Source: Terrabacter sp. MAHUQ-38 (lineage in GTDB: Bacteria; Actinomycetota; Actinomycetes; Actinomycetales; Dermatophilaceae). Taken from it: a stretch of DNA of 64,000 nt. Positions 24,598 to 32,866 of this stretch are shown one piece after another; position 1 is the stretch's first letter; every line of letters starts with the position of its first letter. The stretch spans positions 124,001-188,000 of the forward strand of contig NZ_JACVCU010000004.1 in assembly GCF_014518425.1 (NCBI RefSeq), in the 5' to 3' direction. Position numbers and translations under genes: made by a program. A model generated the notes under the pieces. That model was not told the origin of the DNA, did no database searches, and worked only from the letters and a program-made list of their open reading frames with translations.

Positions 24598-24628
24598 TTG
24601 GACCGCTGGAGCGTTGCTCCTGCATACT
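24598..24628 (+). promoter_or_regulatory. Candidate ssrA promoter
   Basis: TTGGAC (24598-24603) and CATACT (24623-24628) are spaced 19 bases and lie about 60 bases upstream of the mature tmRNA 5' end. This would give a short precursor for 5' processing. Confidence 0.4.
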
Positions 24629-24690
24629 GATGGCTCCACCTCGGTGGACCGCAGGATGACAACTCAACAGCGTGACGTGGACACCCCCAT

Positions 24691-25057
24691 GGGGGTGATC
24701 GGTTTCGACGGTGGTCGACACACCAGGGGAAGCGGGTCGAGGATGCAGGGTTATCTCGTTAACGCTCCTTGCAAAACAATAGGTGCCAACTCCAAGCGCA
24801 CCGACTTCGCCCTCGCCGCCTGAGCGAGCCTCGAAGTCCGTCAGCCTGAGCTAGTTCCCGACTCAGTGCCTGGCGTCAGCTAGGGGACTTGCTGCGCAGT
24901 CATGTTGAGGGGCTGCGCGGGACTCTTACTCAACTGGGCCTGTCAGGGGACGTGTGCGTGCGAGCCCTGGGGCCGAGAAAAGCCGTAGCGCACTGCACCC
25001 GGAGAAGCCCTGGTTTCTCGTCATCGGACGCGGGTTCAATTCCCGCCACCTCCACCA
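24691..25057 (+). ncRNA. ssrA: Transfer-messenger RNA (tmRNA)
   Basis: About 367 nt. The 5' end GGGGGTGATCGGTTTCGACGG is the hallmark of tmRNA, and the acceptor stem GGGGGTG pairs with CACCTCC (25047-25053), followed by encoded ACCA. The T-loop GGTTCAATTCC lies at the 3' end. The tag frame resumes at GCC 24785, right after AATAGGT (compare AATAGTC before the E. coli resume codon), and reads ANSKRTDFALAA before TGA (24821-24823). Pseudoknot regions fill the rest. With SmpB it frees stalled ribosomes and tags the product for proteolysis; ALAA is the degradation signal. Confidence 0.97.
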
Positions 25058-25092
25058 CTTCGTGGTGGCCACGTCACGCTGTCGTCGTCAGC

Positions 25093-25124
25093 AGGAGGGC
25101 GTCCCGTTCGCGGGGCGCCCTCCT
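25093..25124 (+). terminator. Terminator after tmRNA
   Basis: AGGAGGGCG (25093-25101) pairs with CGCCCTCCT (25116-25124). The inner CCCG-TTCG-CGGG extends the stem and closes with a stable TTCG tetraloop. It lies 36 bases past the tmRNA CCA. Confidence 0.75.
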
Positions 25125-25174
25125 CGCGTATGCCGTACGACGGATGTTCGTGTCGCTGACCGGGCGCGTCGCGC

Positions 25175-25180
25175 TAGGTT
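25175..25180 (+). promoter_or_regulatory. -10 box of the GNAT gene (leaderless)
   Basis: TAGGTT ends six bases before the GTG start at 25187, the spacing expected for a leaderless transcript. Confidence 0.5.
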
Positions 25181-25186
25181 CGGCGC

Positions 25187-25672
25187 GTGACAGCGACGGT
25201 TCGAGTGGTCGAGGCCGGCGCCGACTTCGGGGCGTGGCCCGCCGTGCTGCGGCTCATCCGTGATGCCTTCGCCTCGATGGACGGGGTCATCGACCCGCCG
25301 TCGTCGGCGCACCGCCTCACGCCGGAGTCCCTGGCCGACAGGGCCAGGGTCGAGATGTGCCTGCTCGCCCTCGACGGCGAGCGGCTCGTCGGCTGCTGCT
25401 TCGTGCGCCGCGAGAGCGAGGCGCTCTACCTCGGCAAGCTCGCCGTCGACGAGACGGTCCGCGGTCGTGGCGTCGGGCGAGCCCTGCTCGCGTCCGTCGA
25501 GGAGCGGGCCCGCGCGCTCGGCGTGAGCCGGCTGCGCCTGGAGACCCGGGTCGAGCTCGTCGGCAACCACGCGACGTTCGGGGCCTGGGGGTTCGTGCGG
25601 ACGGCCGTCAACAGCCACGAGGGCTACGCGCGCCCGACCTCGGTGGAGATGACGAAGCACCTGCCCGTGTGA
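25187..25672 (+). CDS. GNAT-family N-acetyltransferase
   Basis: A 161-residue acetyl-CoA-dependent acetyltransferase. The acetyl-CoA motif A is LYLGKLAVDETVRGRGVGRALLASVEERA, with the Q/RxxGxG/A-type loop RGRGVG, followed by LRLETRVELVGNHATFGAWGFV. The substrate cannot be told. GTG at 25187 follows a TAGGTT box six bases upstream. The last five codons and stop lie inside a 17-bp hairpin shared with the convergent thioredoxin gene. Confidence 0.85.
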   Translation: MTATVRVVEAGADFGAWPAVLRLIRDAFASMDGVIDPPSSAHRLTPESLADRARVEMCLLALDGERLVGCCFVRRESEALYLGKLAVDETVRGRGVGRALLASVEERARALGVSRLRLETRVELVGNHATFGAWGFVRTAVNSHEGYARPTSVEMTKHLPV

Positions 25673-25690
25673 GACGGGCAGGTGCTTCGT
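25652..25690. terminator. Bidirectional terminator overlapping the GNAT stop codon
   Basis: ACGAAGCACCTGCCCGT (25652-25668) and ACGGGCAGGTGCTTCGT (25674-25690) are perfect 17-bp arms with a GTGAG loop. The left arm encodes the C-terminus of the GNAT protein and its TGA stop is in the loop. It also ends the convergent thioredoxin transcript (stop at 25703). Confidence 0.85.
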
Positions 25691-25702
25691 GGTCCGGACG
25701 GG

Positions 25703-26101
25703 TCAGGCCTGCTCGGAGGGAGTGGAGCCGGCACCAGCTGCCTCGGCGGCCATCTGCTCCTTGATCGGAGCCATGTCGAGCGCCTTGACCTGCTCGATGA
25801 CGTCCTGCAGCGCCGACTGCGGCAGGGCGCCCGGCTGGGCGAAGACGAGCACGCCCTCCTTGAACGCCATGAGCGTCGGGATCGAGGTGATGTTGGCAGC
25901 CGACGCGAGCGCCTGCTCGGCCTCGGTGTCGACCTTGCCGAACACGATGCCGTCGTTCTCGCCCTTGCTCGACGCGGCGTCGTAGACCGGGGCGAACTGG
26001 CGGCACGGGCCGCACCAGGAGGCCCAGAAGTCGACCAGGACGATGTCGTTGTCGAGAACGGTCTTCTCGAAGGACTGCGCGGTCAGGTCAGTGGTAGCCA
26101 T
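25703..26101 (-). CDS. trxA: Thioredoxin
   Basis: A 132-residue thioredoxin with active site WCGPC (Cys30, Cys33), preceded by VLVDFWAS and followed by the cis-proline loop TSIPTLMAFKEG. The fold is complete by about residue 105; a further 25 residues (KALDMAPIKEQMAAEAAG...) form an extra helical tail. It reduces disulfides in the cytosol and could serve the Bcp peroxiredoxin encoded at 56901. ATG at 26101 follows GGGAGAGAC. Confidence 0.93.
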   Translation of the reverse strand: MATTDLTAQSFEKTVLDNDIVLVDFWASWCGPCRQFAPVYDAASSKGENDGIVFGKVDTEAEQALASAANITSIPTLMAFKEGVLVFAQPGALPQSALQDVIEQVKALDMAPIKEQMAAEAAGAGSTPSEQA

Positions 26102-26182
26102 GTCTCTCCCAACGGATCGGGCGCTGCAGCTATTCCGGTCACGGGGTGCGTGCCGCCTCCCGGCCGGCACGACGCGCGCCCC

Positions 26183-26806
26183 TCAGATCAGCTCCCAGGT
26201 CACCGTGACGCTCGCGCCGAGGTCCAGGTCGCCACCCTCGACCGGCATGCCGCCGGCGGAGTCCGCGGCCATCGCCATCATCTTCATCCGGCGTCCCTCG
26301 AGCGGCACCGCACCGGCCTCGGCCACCCCGAGGACCGAACCCAGCTCCGCGCCGGAGAGCGCGGCATACTGCTGCGCCTTGTCCCGGGCGTCGGCGAACG
26401 CCGCGTCGCGCGCCCGGCGCAGCCCGCCCGAGCGGTCGGAGACGTCGAGACGCACGGAGTCGACGAGCAGCGCGTTGCCGACGGCCCCGGCGGCGGCCGC
26501 GAGGATCTCGCCGACCGACTGCAGTCGGCGCACCGTCACGGCGAGCCGCTGCTGCGCGGTGAAGCCGACGGCAACCCCGGTGTTGTCCCAACGCTGGCTG
26601 ACGCCGGCGTCGAGGGTGCGGATGTCGGCGTCGGCGACGCCGTGGTCGCGCGCGACGGCCCCCACCTTCGTGATGACCTCCGTGGCCCCGGCAAGGGCGG
26701 CGGCCACGTCGTCGGCGTCGTGACCCACCCGCAGATCGAGGCGCACGACGTCTGGCGAGACCGGGGCCCGACCGCTGCCGTTGACGGTCACCGTGCGCTT
26801 TGCCAT
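26183..26806 (-). CDS. SIMPL/DUF541 domain protein
   Basis: A 207-residue protein matching the SIMPL domain: it starts RTVTVNGSGRAPVSPDVVRLDLRVGHDADDVAAAL, then has VGFTAQQRLAVTVRRLQSVGEIL, RDAAFADARDKAQQYAALSGAELGSVLGV and ends in a strand with VTVTWEL. No signal peptide is visible, although many family members are exported. Function is unknown. ATG at 26806 follows GAGAGGAAACCC. Confidence 0.85.
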   Translation of the reverse strand: MAKRTVTVNGSGRAPVSPDVVRLDLRVGHDADDVAAALAGATEVITKVGAVARDHGVADADIRTLDAGVSQRWDNTGVAVGFTAQQRLAVTVRRLQSVGEILAAAAGAVGNALLVDSVRLDVSDRSGGLRRARDAAFADARDKAQQYAALSGAELGSVLGVAEAGAVPLEGRRMKMMAMAADSAGGMPVEGGDLDLGASVTVTWELI

Positions 26807-26862
26807 GGGTTTCCTCTCGTCGTGGCCCCGGACGCACCGTCGGGGCCTCGTCGCAACCTACC

Positions 26863-26868
26863 TAGACT
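26863..26868 (+). promoter_or_regulatory. -10 box of the VanZ-like gene (leaderless)
   Basis: TAGACT ends eight bases before ATG 26877. The gene has no ribosome binding site at this start, consistent with a leaderless transcript. Confidence 0.45.
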
Positions 26869-26876
26869 GCCGTGTC

Positions 26877-27236
26877 ATGACGAGCCTTCGAGAGCGCGCC
26901 GGCGGCCGCGCAGCCGGGTTCGCCGTGCTGGCGGTCGTGGTGCAGCTGCTCGTCCTCTACTGGCCTGCCGTCACCGTCGACGTGCCCGTGAGCTGGACCG
27001 ACAAGGTCGTCCACCTGGTCGTGTTCGCCGTGCCCACGTATGCCGTGGCGCGTGCGCTCGGGTCCGTGCGGGCTGCGGTCCTCGTCTTCACGCTGCACGC
27101 TCCTATGAGCGAGCTCGCGCAGCACTTCCTGCTGCCGGGACGCTCCGGAGACGCGTGGGACGTCCTGTTCGACCTCACGGGCGTGGTGCTCGGGGCAGCG
27201 GCCTTCATGGTCGGAGCACGCCTTCGCCGCTGGTAG
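26877..27236 (+). CDS. VanZ-like small membrane protein
   Basis: A 119-residue protein with about four hydrophobic segments (FAVLAVVVQLLVLYWPAV, VHLVVFAVPTYAVARAL, AAVLVFTLHAPMSELAQ, DLTGVVLGAAAFMVG). The pairing of WTDKVVHLVVF with ELAQHFLLPGRSGDAWDVLFDLTGVVLG is the VanZ-family pattern. In VanA clusters VanZ gives slight teicoplanin resistance, but most homologues have no known role. ATG at 26877 fits the upstream TAGACT box; the frame is open back to 26781. Confidence 0.75.
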   Translation: MTSLRERAGGRAAGFAVLAVVVQLLVLYWPAVTVDVPVSWTDKVVHLVVFAVPTYAVARALGSVRAAVLVFTLHAPMSELAQHFLLPGRSGDAWDVLFDLTGVVLGAAAFMVGARLRRW

Positions 27237-27523
27237 GCTAGGGGCCATCCGACTCCGAGGTCTCCTCGGATCACGACGGGGGAGATGGCGCCGGTGATGC
27301 CCGGTGGGCAGGCTCCTCCGACGAGGTGACACCCCACCGGAAGCCCGTGCCAGAAGGCGTGGCCCGGCACCGACGCGGAGCGGATCCGATCACCGGACGG
27401 CACAGATGCCGGGCACCGGTACACATGGGGCGCCACCGTTGCGCCTGAGGCTCGTCTGCATGGTCGTGTTTGTGACTCACGGCTCGAGGCGAAGTCTGCT
27501 CGAGTCAAGAGAGTTGAATACGT
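27237..27523 (+). other. Structured 5' leader of the DEAD-box helicase gene
   Basis: No gene is seen in this 287-base stretch. It starts with a small terminator-like hairpin (CCGAGG 27255-27260 / CCTCGG 27264-27269). CCGGTGGG (27301-27308) pairs with CCCACCGG (27333-27340) and encloses a nested CCTC-CGAC-GAGG hairpin; complementary G/C blocks continue to about 27440. Two CTCGAG palindromes lie near 27484 and 27500. It probably includes the promoter and a folded untranslated leader. Confidence 0.5.
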
Positions 27524-29824
27524 ATGCCCAAGCACACCTCCTCCGGCGCGCCCAAGAAGGCCCGCTGGACCACCGAGAAGAAGTCGGCGGCCGCCAAGAA
27601 GCCGCACCGCGGCCAGAAGCCCGGCGCCGCCGGCAAGAGCTCGCGCCCCGCCTCGTCGAGCACGGCCCACGTCGGTGGCCGAGAGTGGCGCGCCCCGCGC
27701 GACGAGCACCGCTCGTTCGACCGCCGTGATGACCGCCGTGACGACCGCCGTGACGACCGTGGTGACCGTGGCTTCCAGCGCCGTGACGACCGCCCGTCGT
27801 TCGACCGTCGCGATGACCGCGGTGGCGACCGGAGTGGCTTCCAGCGGCGTGACGACCGTGGTGACCGTGGCTACCAGCGCCGTGACGACCGCCCGTCGTT
27901 CGACCGTCGCGATGACCGCGGTAGCTACCAGCGTCGCGATGACCGCCCCTCGTTCGAGCGCCGTGACGACCGTGGTGACCGTGGTGACCGTGGCTTCCAG
28001 CGCCGTGACGACCGCCCGTCGTTCGACCGTCGCGAGGACCGCGGTGGCGACCGGGGTGGCTTCCAGCGTCGCGAGGACCGTGGTGACCGTGGCTTCCAGC
28101 GCCGTGAGGACCGCCCGTCGTTCGACCGTCGCGAGGACCGCGGTGACCGTGGCTTCCAGCGCCGTGACGACCGCCCGTCGTTCGACCGTCGCGAGGACCG
28201 CGGTGGCGACCGCGGTGGCTTCCAGCGCCGTGACGACCGCGGTGATCGTGGCTTCCAGCGCCGTGACGAGCGTCGCTCGTTCGACCGTCCCCGCTTCGAC
28301 CGGGACGCCGACCGCGCTCCCGTGAGCTTCGAGGACGCCGAGGCCGAGCGCATGGACGCCGACAACTGGACCAAGGCCACCCGCGCCGACGTGTCCGACG
28401 GCCCCGTCGAGGTCGCGGCCGACAACGGCTTCGCGGCCCTCGGCCTGCCTGAGCGCATCGTCGAGCGCCTTGCCCGTGAGGGCATCACCTCGCCGTTCCC
28501 GATCCAGACCGCGACGATCCCCGACGCCCTCGCGGGCAAGGACGTCCTCGGCCGCGGCCAGACCGGCTCCGGCAAGACGCTGGCGTTCGGCCTTCCGGTC
28601 ATCACGCGTCTGCTCGAGGCCCAGGCCCCGCGCAACCCGCGGCGTCCGCACGCGTTGATCCTCACGCCGACGCGCGAGCTCGCGATGCAGATCTCCGACG
28701 CGCTCGAGCCGCTCGTGCACGTCGTCGGGCTGCGGCACAAGCTCGTCGCCGGAGGCCTCAGCTACACGACGCAGATCAACGCGCTGAACAAGGGCGTCGA
28801 CATCCTCATCGCGACGCCGGGCCGCCTCAACGACCTGCTCGAGCGCGGCGCCGTCGAGATGGACGACATCGCGATCACGGTCCTCGACGAGGCCGACCAC
28901 ATGGCCGAGATGGGCTTCATGGCCGAGATCACGACGACCCTCGACCGGATCCCCGCCGACGGCCAGCGCCTGCTGTTCTCGGCGACGCTCGACCGCGGCA
29001 TCGACGCCCTCGTCGAGAAGTACCTCACCGATCCCGTGACCCACTCCACGAACGACGCCACCGCGTCGGTCGAGGGGATGGACCACCACGTGCTCCTCAT
29101 CGACCCGCAGCACAAGAAGGTCATCACCGCGGAGGTCGCCAACCGCGACGGTCGCACCGTCGTCTTCTGCCGCACCAAGCTCGGCGCCGACCGCATCGCC
29201 CTGCAGCTGCGAGAGCAGGGCGTCATGGCGGCCGCGCTCCACGGCGGCCTCAACCAGGGTGCGCGCAACCGCGTCCTCGGCGCGTTCCGTGACGGCACGC
29301 TGCCGGTCCTCGTCGCCACCGACGTCGCCGCACGCGGCATCCACGTCGACGACGTGTCGGTCGTGCTGCAGGTCGACCCGCCGGCCGACCACAAGGACTA
29401 CCTGCACCGCTCGGGCCGCACGGCCCGCGCGGGTGACAAGGGCACCGTGGTGACCCTCGCTCTGCCGCACCAGCGCCGCACCATGGAGCGCCAGCTCAAG
29501 GACGCCGGCCTCGACATCGCGCCCGTCAAGGCCTCGCCGGGAGACGCGATCATCGCGGCCACCGGCGCCGTGGCCCCGACCGGCGTGCCGATCGCGGAGG
29601 ACGACTTCCAGCGCCTCATCGCCGGCCCGAAGCAGCACCGTCGCGGCCCGGCCGGCGCGCGTGGCCCGCGCCAGGGTTCGCGCGGCGGGTTCCGCCCCCA
29701 CCACGGTGGCGGTGGCGACGACCGTCGCGACGACCGTCGTGGACGCCGCAACGACCGAGGCGACGGCCTCGTGTCCCGTTGGGGCGACGACGAGCGCGGG
29801 GCGCGCCGGGGCGCTCGCTTCTGA
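27524..29824 (+). CDS. DEAD-box RNA helicase with long Arg/Asp-rich repeat tail
   Basis: A 766-residue ATP-dependent RNA helicase. Residues about 62-265 are a low-complexity array of RRDDRGDRGFQRRDDRPSFD-like units. The helicase core follows: Q motif FPIQTATIP, motif I GRGQTGSGKT, PTRELAMQ, motif II DEAD, SAT, then the second RecA domain with TDVAARGIHVDD and HRSGRTARAG. The C-terminus is again RGG-like (GPRQGSRGGFRPHHGGG...). Such tails bind RNA and promote condensates in other systems. ATG at 27524 is in MPKHTSSGAPKKARW; a long structured leader precedes it. Probably involved in cold-shock or ribosome/RNA turnover. Confidence 0.93.
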   Translation: MPKHTSSGAPKKARWTTEKKSAAAKKPHRGQKPGAAGKSSRPASSSTAHVGGREWRAPRDEHRSFDRRDDRRDDRRDDRGDRGFQRRDDRPSFDRRDDRGGDRSGFQRRDDRGDRGYQRRDDRPSFDRRDDRGSYQRRDDRPSFERRDDRGDRGDRGFQRRDDRPSFDRREDRGGDRGGFQRREDRGDRGFQRREDRPSFDRREDRGDRGFQRRDDRPSFDRREDRGGDRGGFQRRDDRGDRGFQRRDERRSFDRPRFDRDADRAPVSFEDAEAERMDADNWTKATRADVSDGPVEVAADNGFAALGLPERIVERLAREGITSPFPIQTATIPDALAGKDVLGRGQTGSGKTLAFGLPVITRLLEAQAPRNPRRPHALILTPTRELAMQISDALEPLVHVVGLRHKLVAGGLSYTTQINALNKGVDILIATPGRLNDLLERGAVEMDDIAITVLDEADHMAEMGFMAEITTTLDRIPADGQRLLFSATLDRGIDALVEKYLTDPVTHSTNDATASVEGMDHHVLLIDPQHKKVITAEVANRDGRTVVFCRTKLGADRIALQLREQGVMAAALHGGLNQGARNRVLGAFRDGTLPVLVATDVAARGIHVDDVSVVLQVDPPADHKDYLHRSGRTARAGDKGTVVTLALPHQRRTMERQLKDAGLDIAPVKASPGDAIIAATGAVAPTGVPIAEDDFQRLIAGPKQHRRGPAGARGPRQGSRGGFRPHHGGGGDDRRDDRRGRRNDRGDGLVSRWGDDERGARRGARF
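27713..28300 (+). repeat. Tandem repeats coding the helicase N-terminal Arg/Asp tail
   Basis: Near-identical blocks such as CGCCGTGACGACCGCCCGTC and GTTCGACCGTCGCGA recur many times, with unit spacings of roughly 60-100 bases, encoding RRDDRPSFDRRDDRGG variants. High nucleotide identity between units suggests recent expansion and likely length variation between strains. Confidence 0.8.
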
Positions 29825-29853
29825 GACGATGCCGGTGTGGAAGGCTGGGCCCC

Positions 29854-30414
29854 GTGAGCTCGACGTTCCACACCGGCCGCCTCCTCGTGGCGACTCCGTC
29901 TGTCGGGGGCGACGTGTTCCACCGGTCCGTCATCCTCCTGCTCCATCACGATGACGGCGGTGCCCAGGGTGTCGTGCTCAACAAGCCCCTGTCGGCCGAG
30001 GTGGACTCGGTCCTGCCGGGCTGGCAGCGCGTCGTGACCGCACCGCACGTCCTCTTCCAGGGCGGGCCGGTGTCGACGTCGTCGGCGCTCGGCATCGTCA
30101 CGGTGCCGGGCGACGAACCCGAGCCGCTCGGGGTCAAGCGCCTCTTCGGCTCGATCGGCCTCGTGGACCTCGACGTGCCGACGCCCGTCGTGGCTGCCGA
30201 GCTCGCCGGCCTGCGGATCTTCGCCGGCTACTCCGGCTGGGAGTCCGGCCAGCTGGAGAACGAGATCCGGCGCGGCGACTGGTACGTCGTGGATGCCGAG
30301 GTGCGCGACGCGTTCACCCCCGAGCCCGAGCGTCTCTGGCACCAGGTGCTGCGCCGCCAGCGGGACAGCCTCGCCTACGTCGCGAACTTCCCCGACGACC
30401 CGTCGATGAACTGA
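29854..30414 (+). CDS. YqgE/AlgH (UPF0301) family protein
   Basis: A 186-residue member of the AlgH/UPF0301 family: GRLLVATPSVGGDVFHRSVILLLHHDDGGAQGVVLNKPL, FQGGPVS, RIFAGYSGWESGQLENEIRRGDWYVV and LWHQVLRRQ are the conserved blocks. The biochemical role is unknown. GTG at 29854 follows GGAAGG; the frame continues upstream to 29779 into the helicase gene. The next gene starts two bases after the stop, so the two are likely cotranscribed. Confidence 0.9.
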   Translation: MSSTFHTGRLLVATPSVGGDVFHRSVILLLHHDDGGAQGVVLNKPLSAEVDSVLPGWQRVVTAPHVLFQGGPVSTSSALGIVTVPGDEPEPLGVKRLFGSIGLVDLDVPTPVVAAELAGLRIFAGYSGWESGQLENEIRRGDWYVVDAEVRDAFTPEPERLWHQVLRRQRDSLAYVANFPDDPSMN

Positions 30415-30415
30415 C

Positions 30416-31261
30416 GTGGACGTCGTGGACGTCCCGAGCGGCGAGGGCAGCACCGGCGAGCCGAGGCCCGAGGGCCCGCGGTCGACCAGGCGAGTTGCCT
30501 TCGTCGACAGCGGTCTCGGTCTCCTCGGCTATGCCGACGCGCTGCACACGCTGCGCCCGGACCTCGGGCTCGTCCTGGCGCTCGACCCCGACAACATGCC
30601 CTACGGGCCACGCACGCCCGACGAGGTGCAACGCCTCATCCTCGCCTCGGCCCGAGCCACTCTGCCCTACCGTCCCGACGCGATCGTCGTCGCCTGCAAC
30701 ACCGCCTCGGTGCACGGCCTCGACGCGTTGCGGGCCGAGCTCGAGCCCGGCGTGCCCGTCGTCGGCACCGTGCCCGCCATCCGGCCCGCGGCCGCAGGCG
30801 GTGGCCCTGTCGCCGTCTGGGCGACGGCGGCCACGACGTCCAGCGACTACCTGCGTGGGCTGGTCGACGCCTTCGCCGTCGACGTCGAGACGTATGCGGT
30901 CGCAGCCCTCGGACTCGCCGAGGCCATCGAGTCCGGCGAGGACCAGGCCATCGACGACTGCATCGCGTATGCCGCGTCGCAGACCCCTCCCGGCGTGCGT
31001 GCCCTCGTGCTCGGCTGCACCCACTACGGGCTCGTCGTCGACCGGGTCGTCGCTGCCCTGGGTGCGGGTGTCACCGTGTTCGACTCACCGGTCGCGGTGG
31101 CCCGACAGACGCTGCGACGCATCGGTCTCGAGCCCGACCCGTCGGCGCCCGAGGCGGGCGTCGACGCGGTCCTGATGAGTGGCAGGCCCGGTTCGTTGCC
31201 CGCCTCGTGGGCAGCCTTCCCGGCAGGCCAGCGCCTCCTGGCCACCTCAGTCCACCCATGA
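30416..31261 (+). CDS. Glutamate racemase-like (Asp/Glu racemase family) protein
   Basis: A 281-residue cofactor-independent racemase-type protein. Both catalytic cysteine motifs are present: IVVACNTASVHGLDALR and LVLGCTHYGLVVDRVV. DSGLGLL replaces the usual DSGxGGL of MurI and YGPRTPDEV replaces YG-K/T. It may supply D-glutamate for peptidoglycan or be a MurI-like paralogue; the altered N-terminal motif leaves some doubt. The other markers of the mycobacterial murI-Rv1339-rph-rdgB block are far away at 52-54 kb. A 27-residue N-terminal extension precedes the fold. GTG at 30416 is two bases after the AlgH stop. Confidence 0.8.
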   Translation: MDVVDVPSGEGSTGEPRPEGPRSTRRVAFVDSGLGLLGYADALHTLRPDLGLVLALDPDNMPYGPRTPDEVQRLILASARATLPYRPDAIVVACNTASVHGLDALRAELEPGVPVVGTVPAIRPAAAGGGPVAVWATAATTSSDYLRGLVDAFAVDVETYAVAALGLAEAIESGEDQAIDDCIAYAASQTPPGVRALVLGCTHYGLVVDRVVAALGAGVTVFDSPVAVARQTLRRIGLEPDPSAPEAGVDAVLMSGRPGSLPASWAAFPAGQRLLATSVHP

Positions 31262-31325
31262 CGCGAGCCTTTCGGGGCACGCGGGGGGCGCGGGCCCGCC
31301 AGGGCCGTGAGCTCCCGTGGGTGAA

Positions 31326-31331
31326 TACACT
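31326..31331 (+). promoter_or_regulatory. -10 box of the DUF3039 gene (leaderless)
   Basis: TACACT ends six bases before ATG 31338; no ribosome site is present between. Confidence 0.45.
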
Positions 31332-31337
31332 CTCGTC

Positions 31338-31673
31338 ATGAGCACGATGCCTCCTGACCCTTTCGAGCCCGAGCCGCAGCCGCTGCGTCGAACGAGCACG
31401 GCCACGATCGAGCGTGAAGAGGTCCGCGAGGAGCTCCAGGAGCCAGGAGACCACGAGCGCTTCTCGCACTACGTGCGCAAGGAGAAGATCCTCGAGAGCG
31501 CGCTGTCGGGTGAGCCGGTCGTCGCGCTCTGCGGCAAGATCTGGGTGCCCAACCGCGACCCGCAGAAGTTCCCCGTGTGCCCCGTGTGCAAGGAGATCTA
31601 CGACGGTCTGCGCGAGCCGCAGGACGGCGGCGGCGACAACAGCGGTGGCGGGGGTGGTGGCGCCGGGTCCTGA
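31338..31673 (+). CDS. DUF3039 protein
   Basis: A 111-residue actinobacterial protein of unknown function. The conserved core reads HERFSHYVRKEKILESALSGEPVVALCGKIWVPNRDPQKFPVCPVCKEIYDGL; its three cysteines (LCGK, VCPVC) with the nearby His look like a zinc knuckle. The C-terminus is Gly-rich. ATG at 31338 is supported by TACACT six bases upstream; the frame is open back to 31317. Confidence 0.85.
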   Translation: MSTMPPDPFEPEPQPLRRTSTATIEREEVREELQEPGDHERFSHYVRKEKILESALSGEPVVALCGKIWVPNRDPQKFPVCPVCKEIYDGLREPQDGGGDNSGGGGGGAGS

Positions 31674-31816
31674 CGGACGCTCGCGGCACCGAGCGCGTGA
31701 CTTCCCTTTCCTGACGGGTTCTTTACCCGGCTGGGCGCCGCCCATGGTCTTCGCGTACCTACAGTCGCTGGGGTCGACGCCCGATCGGGGGTCGCGTGGA
31801 TCGAGAAAGGTCACCC

Positions 31817-32782
31817 ATGAAGCTTCGCTCCCTGCTGCTCGCGGCGCCGCTCGCGCTCGCCGCGGCCTCGCTCACGGCGCCGGCGCACGCCTCGCCCGTG
31901 CTCGACGGCAACGGCTCCGTCCCCTGCGTCGACCCGCACGAGGTGGGCGCCGTCGGTGCCCGTGGTGCGCACGGCACGGCCAAGGACCCGCACGAGCTGA
32001 CCGACGCGCAGGTCCGCGCGCAGGAGGCCGCCCTCACGAGGGCGCTCGCGGCCAAGGGCCTGACGCGCGACTCGTCCGGCAAGGTCGTGAGGGACGGGGC
32101 AAAGGGCAAGCCGGGCACGGAGGCGTTCGCCCCGACGACGGTCAGGGTCTACTGGCACACGATCACGAACGGCACGCAGGGCGCGGTCAGCAGCAGCACG
32201 ATCAACAGCCAGGTCAACGTCCTCAACAACGCCTACGCCGGCACCGGCCTCAGCTTCTCGCTCGCCGGTACCGACTCGACGAGCAACGCCTCCTGGTACA
32301 CGGTCACCCCGGGCTCGTCGGCGGAGCGCACCATGAAGTCCACCTTGCGCAAGGGCACGATGGCCGACCTCAACCTCTACTCGGCCAACATCGGCCAGGG
32401 CCTGCTCGGCTGGGCGACCTTCCCGAAGAGCAGCTACGACGTCATGGACGGCGTCGTCGTCCTCACCGGCTCGCTGCCCGGCGGCAGCGCGGCGAACTAC
32501 AACCAGGGCGACACCGCGACGCACGAGGTGGGCCACTGGGTCGGTCTCTACCACACCTTCCAGGGCGGCTGTAAGGGCAACGGCGACTACGTCAGCGACA
32601 CCCCGGCCGAGGCCAGCCCGGCCTACCAGTGCCCGACGGGCCGCGACACGTGCACCAGCCCCGGCCTCGACCCCATCAAGAACTTCATGGACTACACCTA
32701 CGACTCGTGCATGAACACCTTCACCGGGGGCCAGGTCACGCGCATGCAGGCCCAGTGGACGGCCTACCGCGCCGGCAGCTGA
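31817..32782 (+). CDS. Secreted M43-type (pappalysin-like) zinc metalloprotease
   Basis: A 321-residue exported protease. Signal peptide [25 protein letters not shown]; a propeptide-like region to about residue 110; then the catalytic domain [31 protein letters not shown] and the zinc motif [14 protein letters not shown], followed by a disulfide-rich stretch ([27 protein letters not shown]) and Met-turn [11 protein letters not shown]. This order is that of M43 metalloproteases. Catalytic Glu and all three His are intact. ATG at 31817 follows GAAAGG. It probably digests proteins outside the cell. Confidence 0.9.
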   Translation: MKLRSLLLAAPLALAAASLTAPAHASPVLDGNGSVPCVDPHEVGAVGARGAHGTAKDPHELTDAQVRAQEAALTRALAAKGLTRDSSGKVVRDGAKGKPGTEAFAPTTVRVYWHTITNGTQGAVSSSTINSQVNVLNNAYAGTGLSFSLAGTDSTSNASWYTVTPGSSAERTMKSTLRKGTMADLNLYSANIGQGLLGWATFPKSSYDVMDGVVVLTGSLPGGSAANYNQGDTATHEVGHWVGLYHTFQGGCKGNGDYVSDTPAEASPAYQCPTGRDTCTSPGLDPIKNFMDYTYDSCMNTFTGGQVTRMQAQWTAYRAGS

Positions 32783-32866
32783 CGCGGCATTGAGCCCGCA
32801 CGCGCCTGACCGAGCCGCGAATCCCGCTCTGCGGCATACGAACTGAAGAGCCATACCAAACGAACG

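Noticed and set aside
21779-24823. A 1014-codon plus-strand frame opposite pyruvate carboxylase
   Set aside because: The pyc reading frame has all catalytic motifs; the plus frame is composition-driven.
27237-27523. RNase P RNA or a known riboswitch
   Set aside because: The hallmark RNase P consensus segments and known riboswitch cores were not found; only generic stems are visible.
27713-28300. CRISPR-like direct repeats
   Set aside because: Units are in frame, encode a coherent protein tail and lack constant-length unique spacers.
26957-29704. A 915-codon open frame on the minus strand opposite the helicase repeats, with VTALEATVTTV-type repeats
   Set aside because: It is the antisense of the Arg/Asp repeat array and DEAD-box core; the helicase motifs on the plus strand are unmistakable and the antisense frame is open only through high GC.
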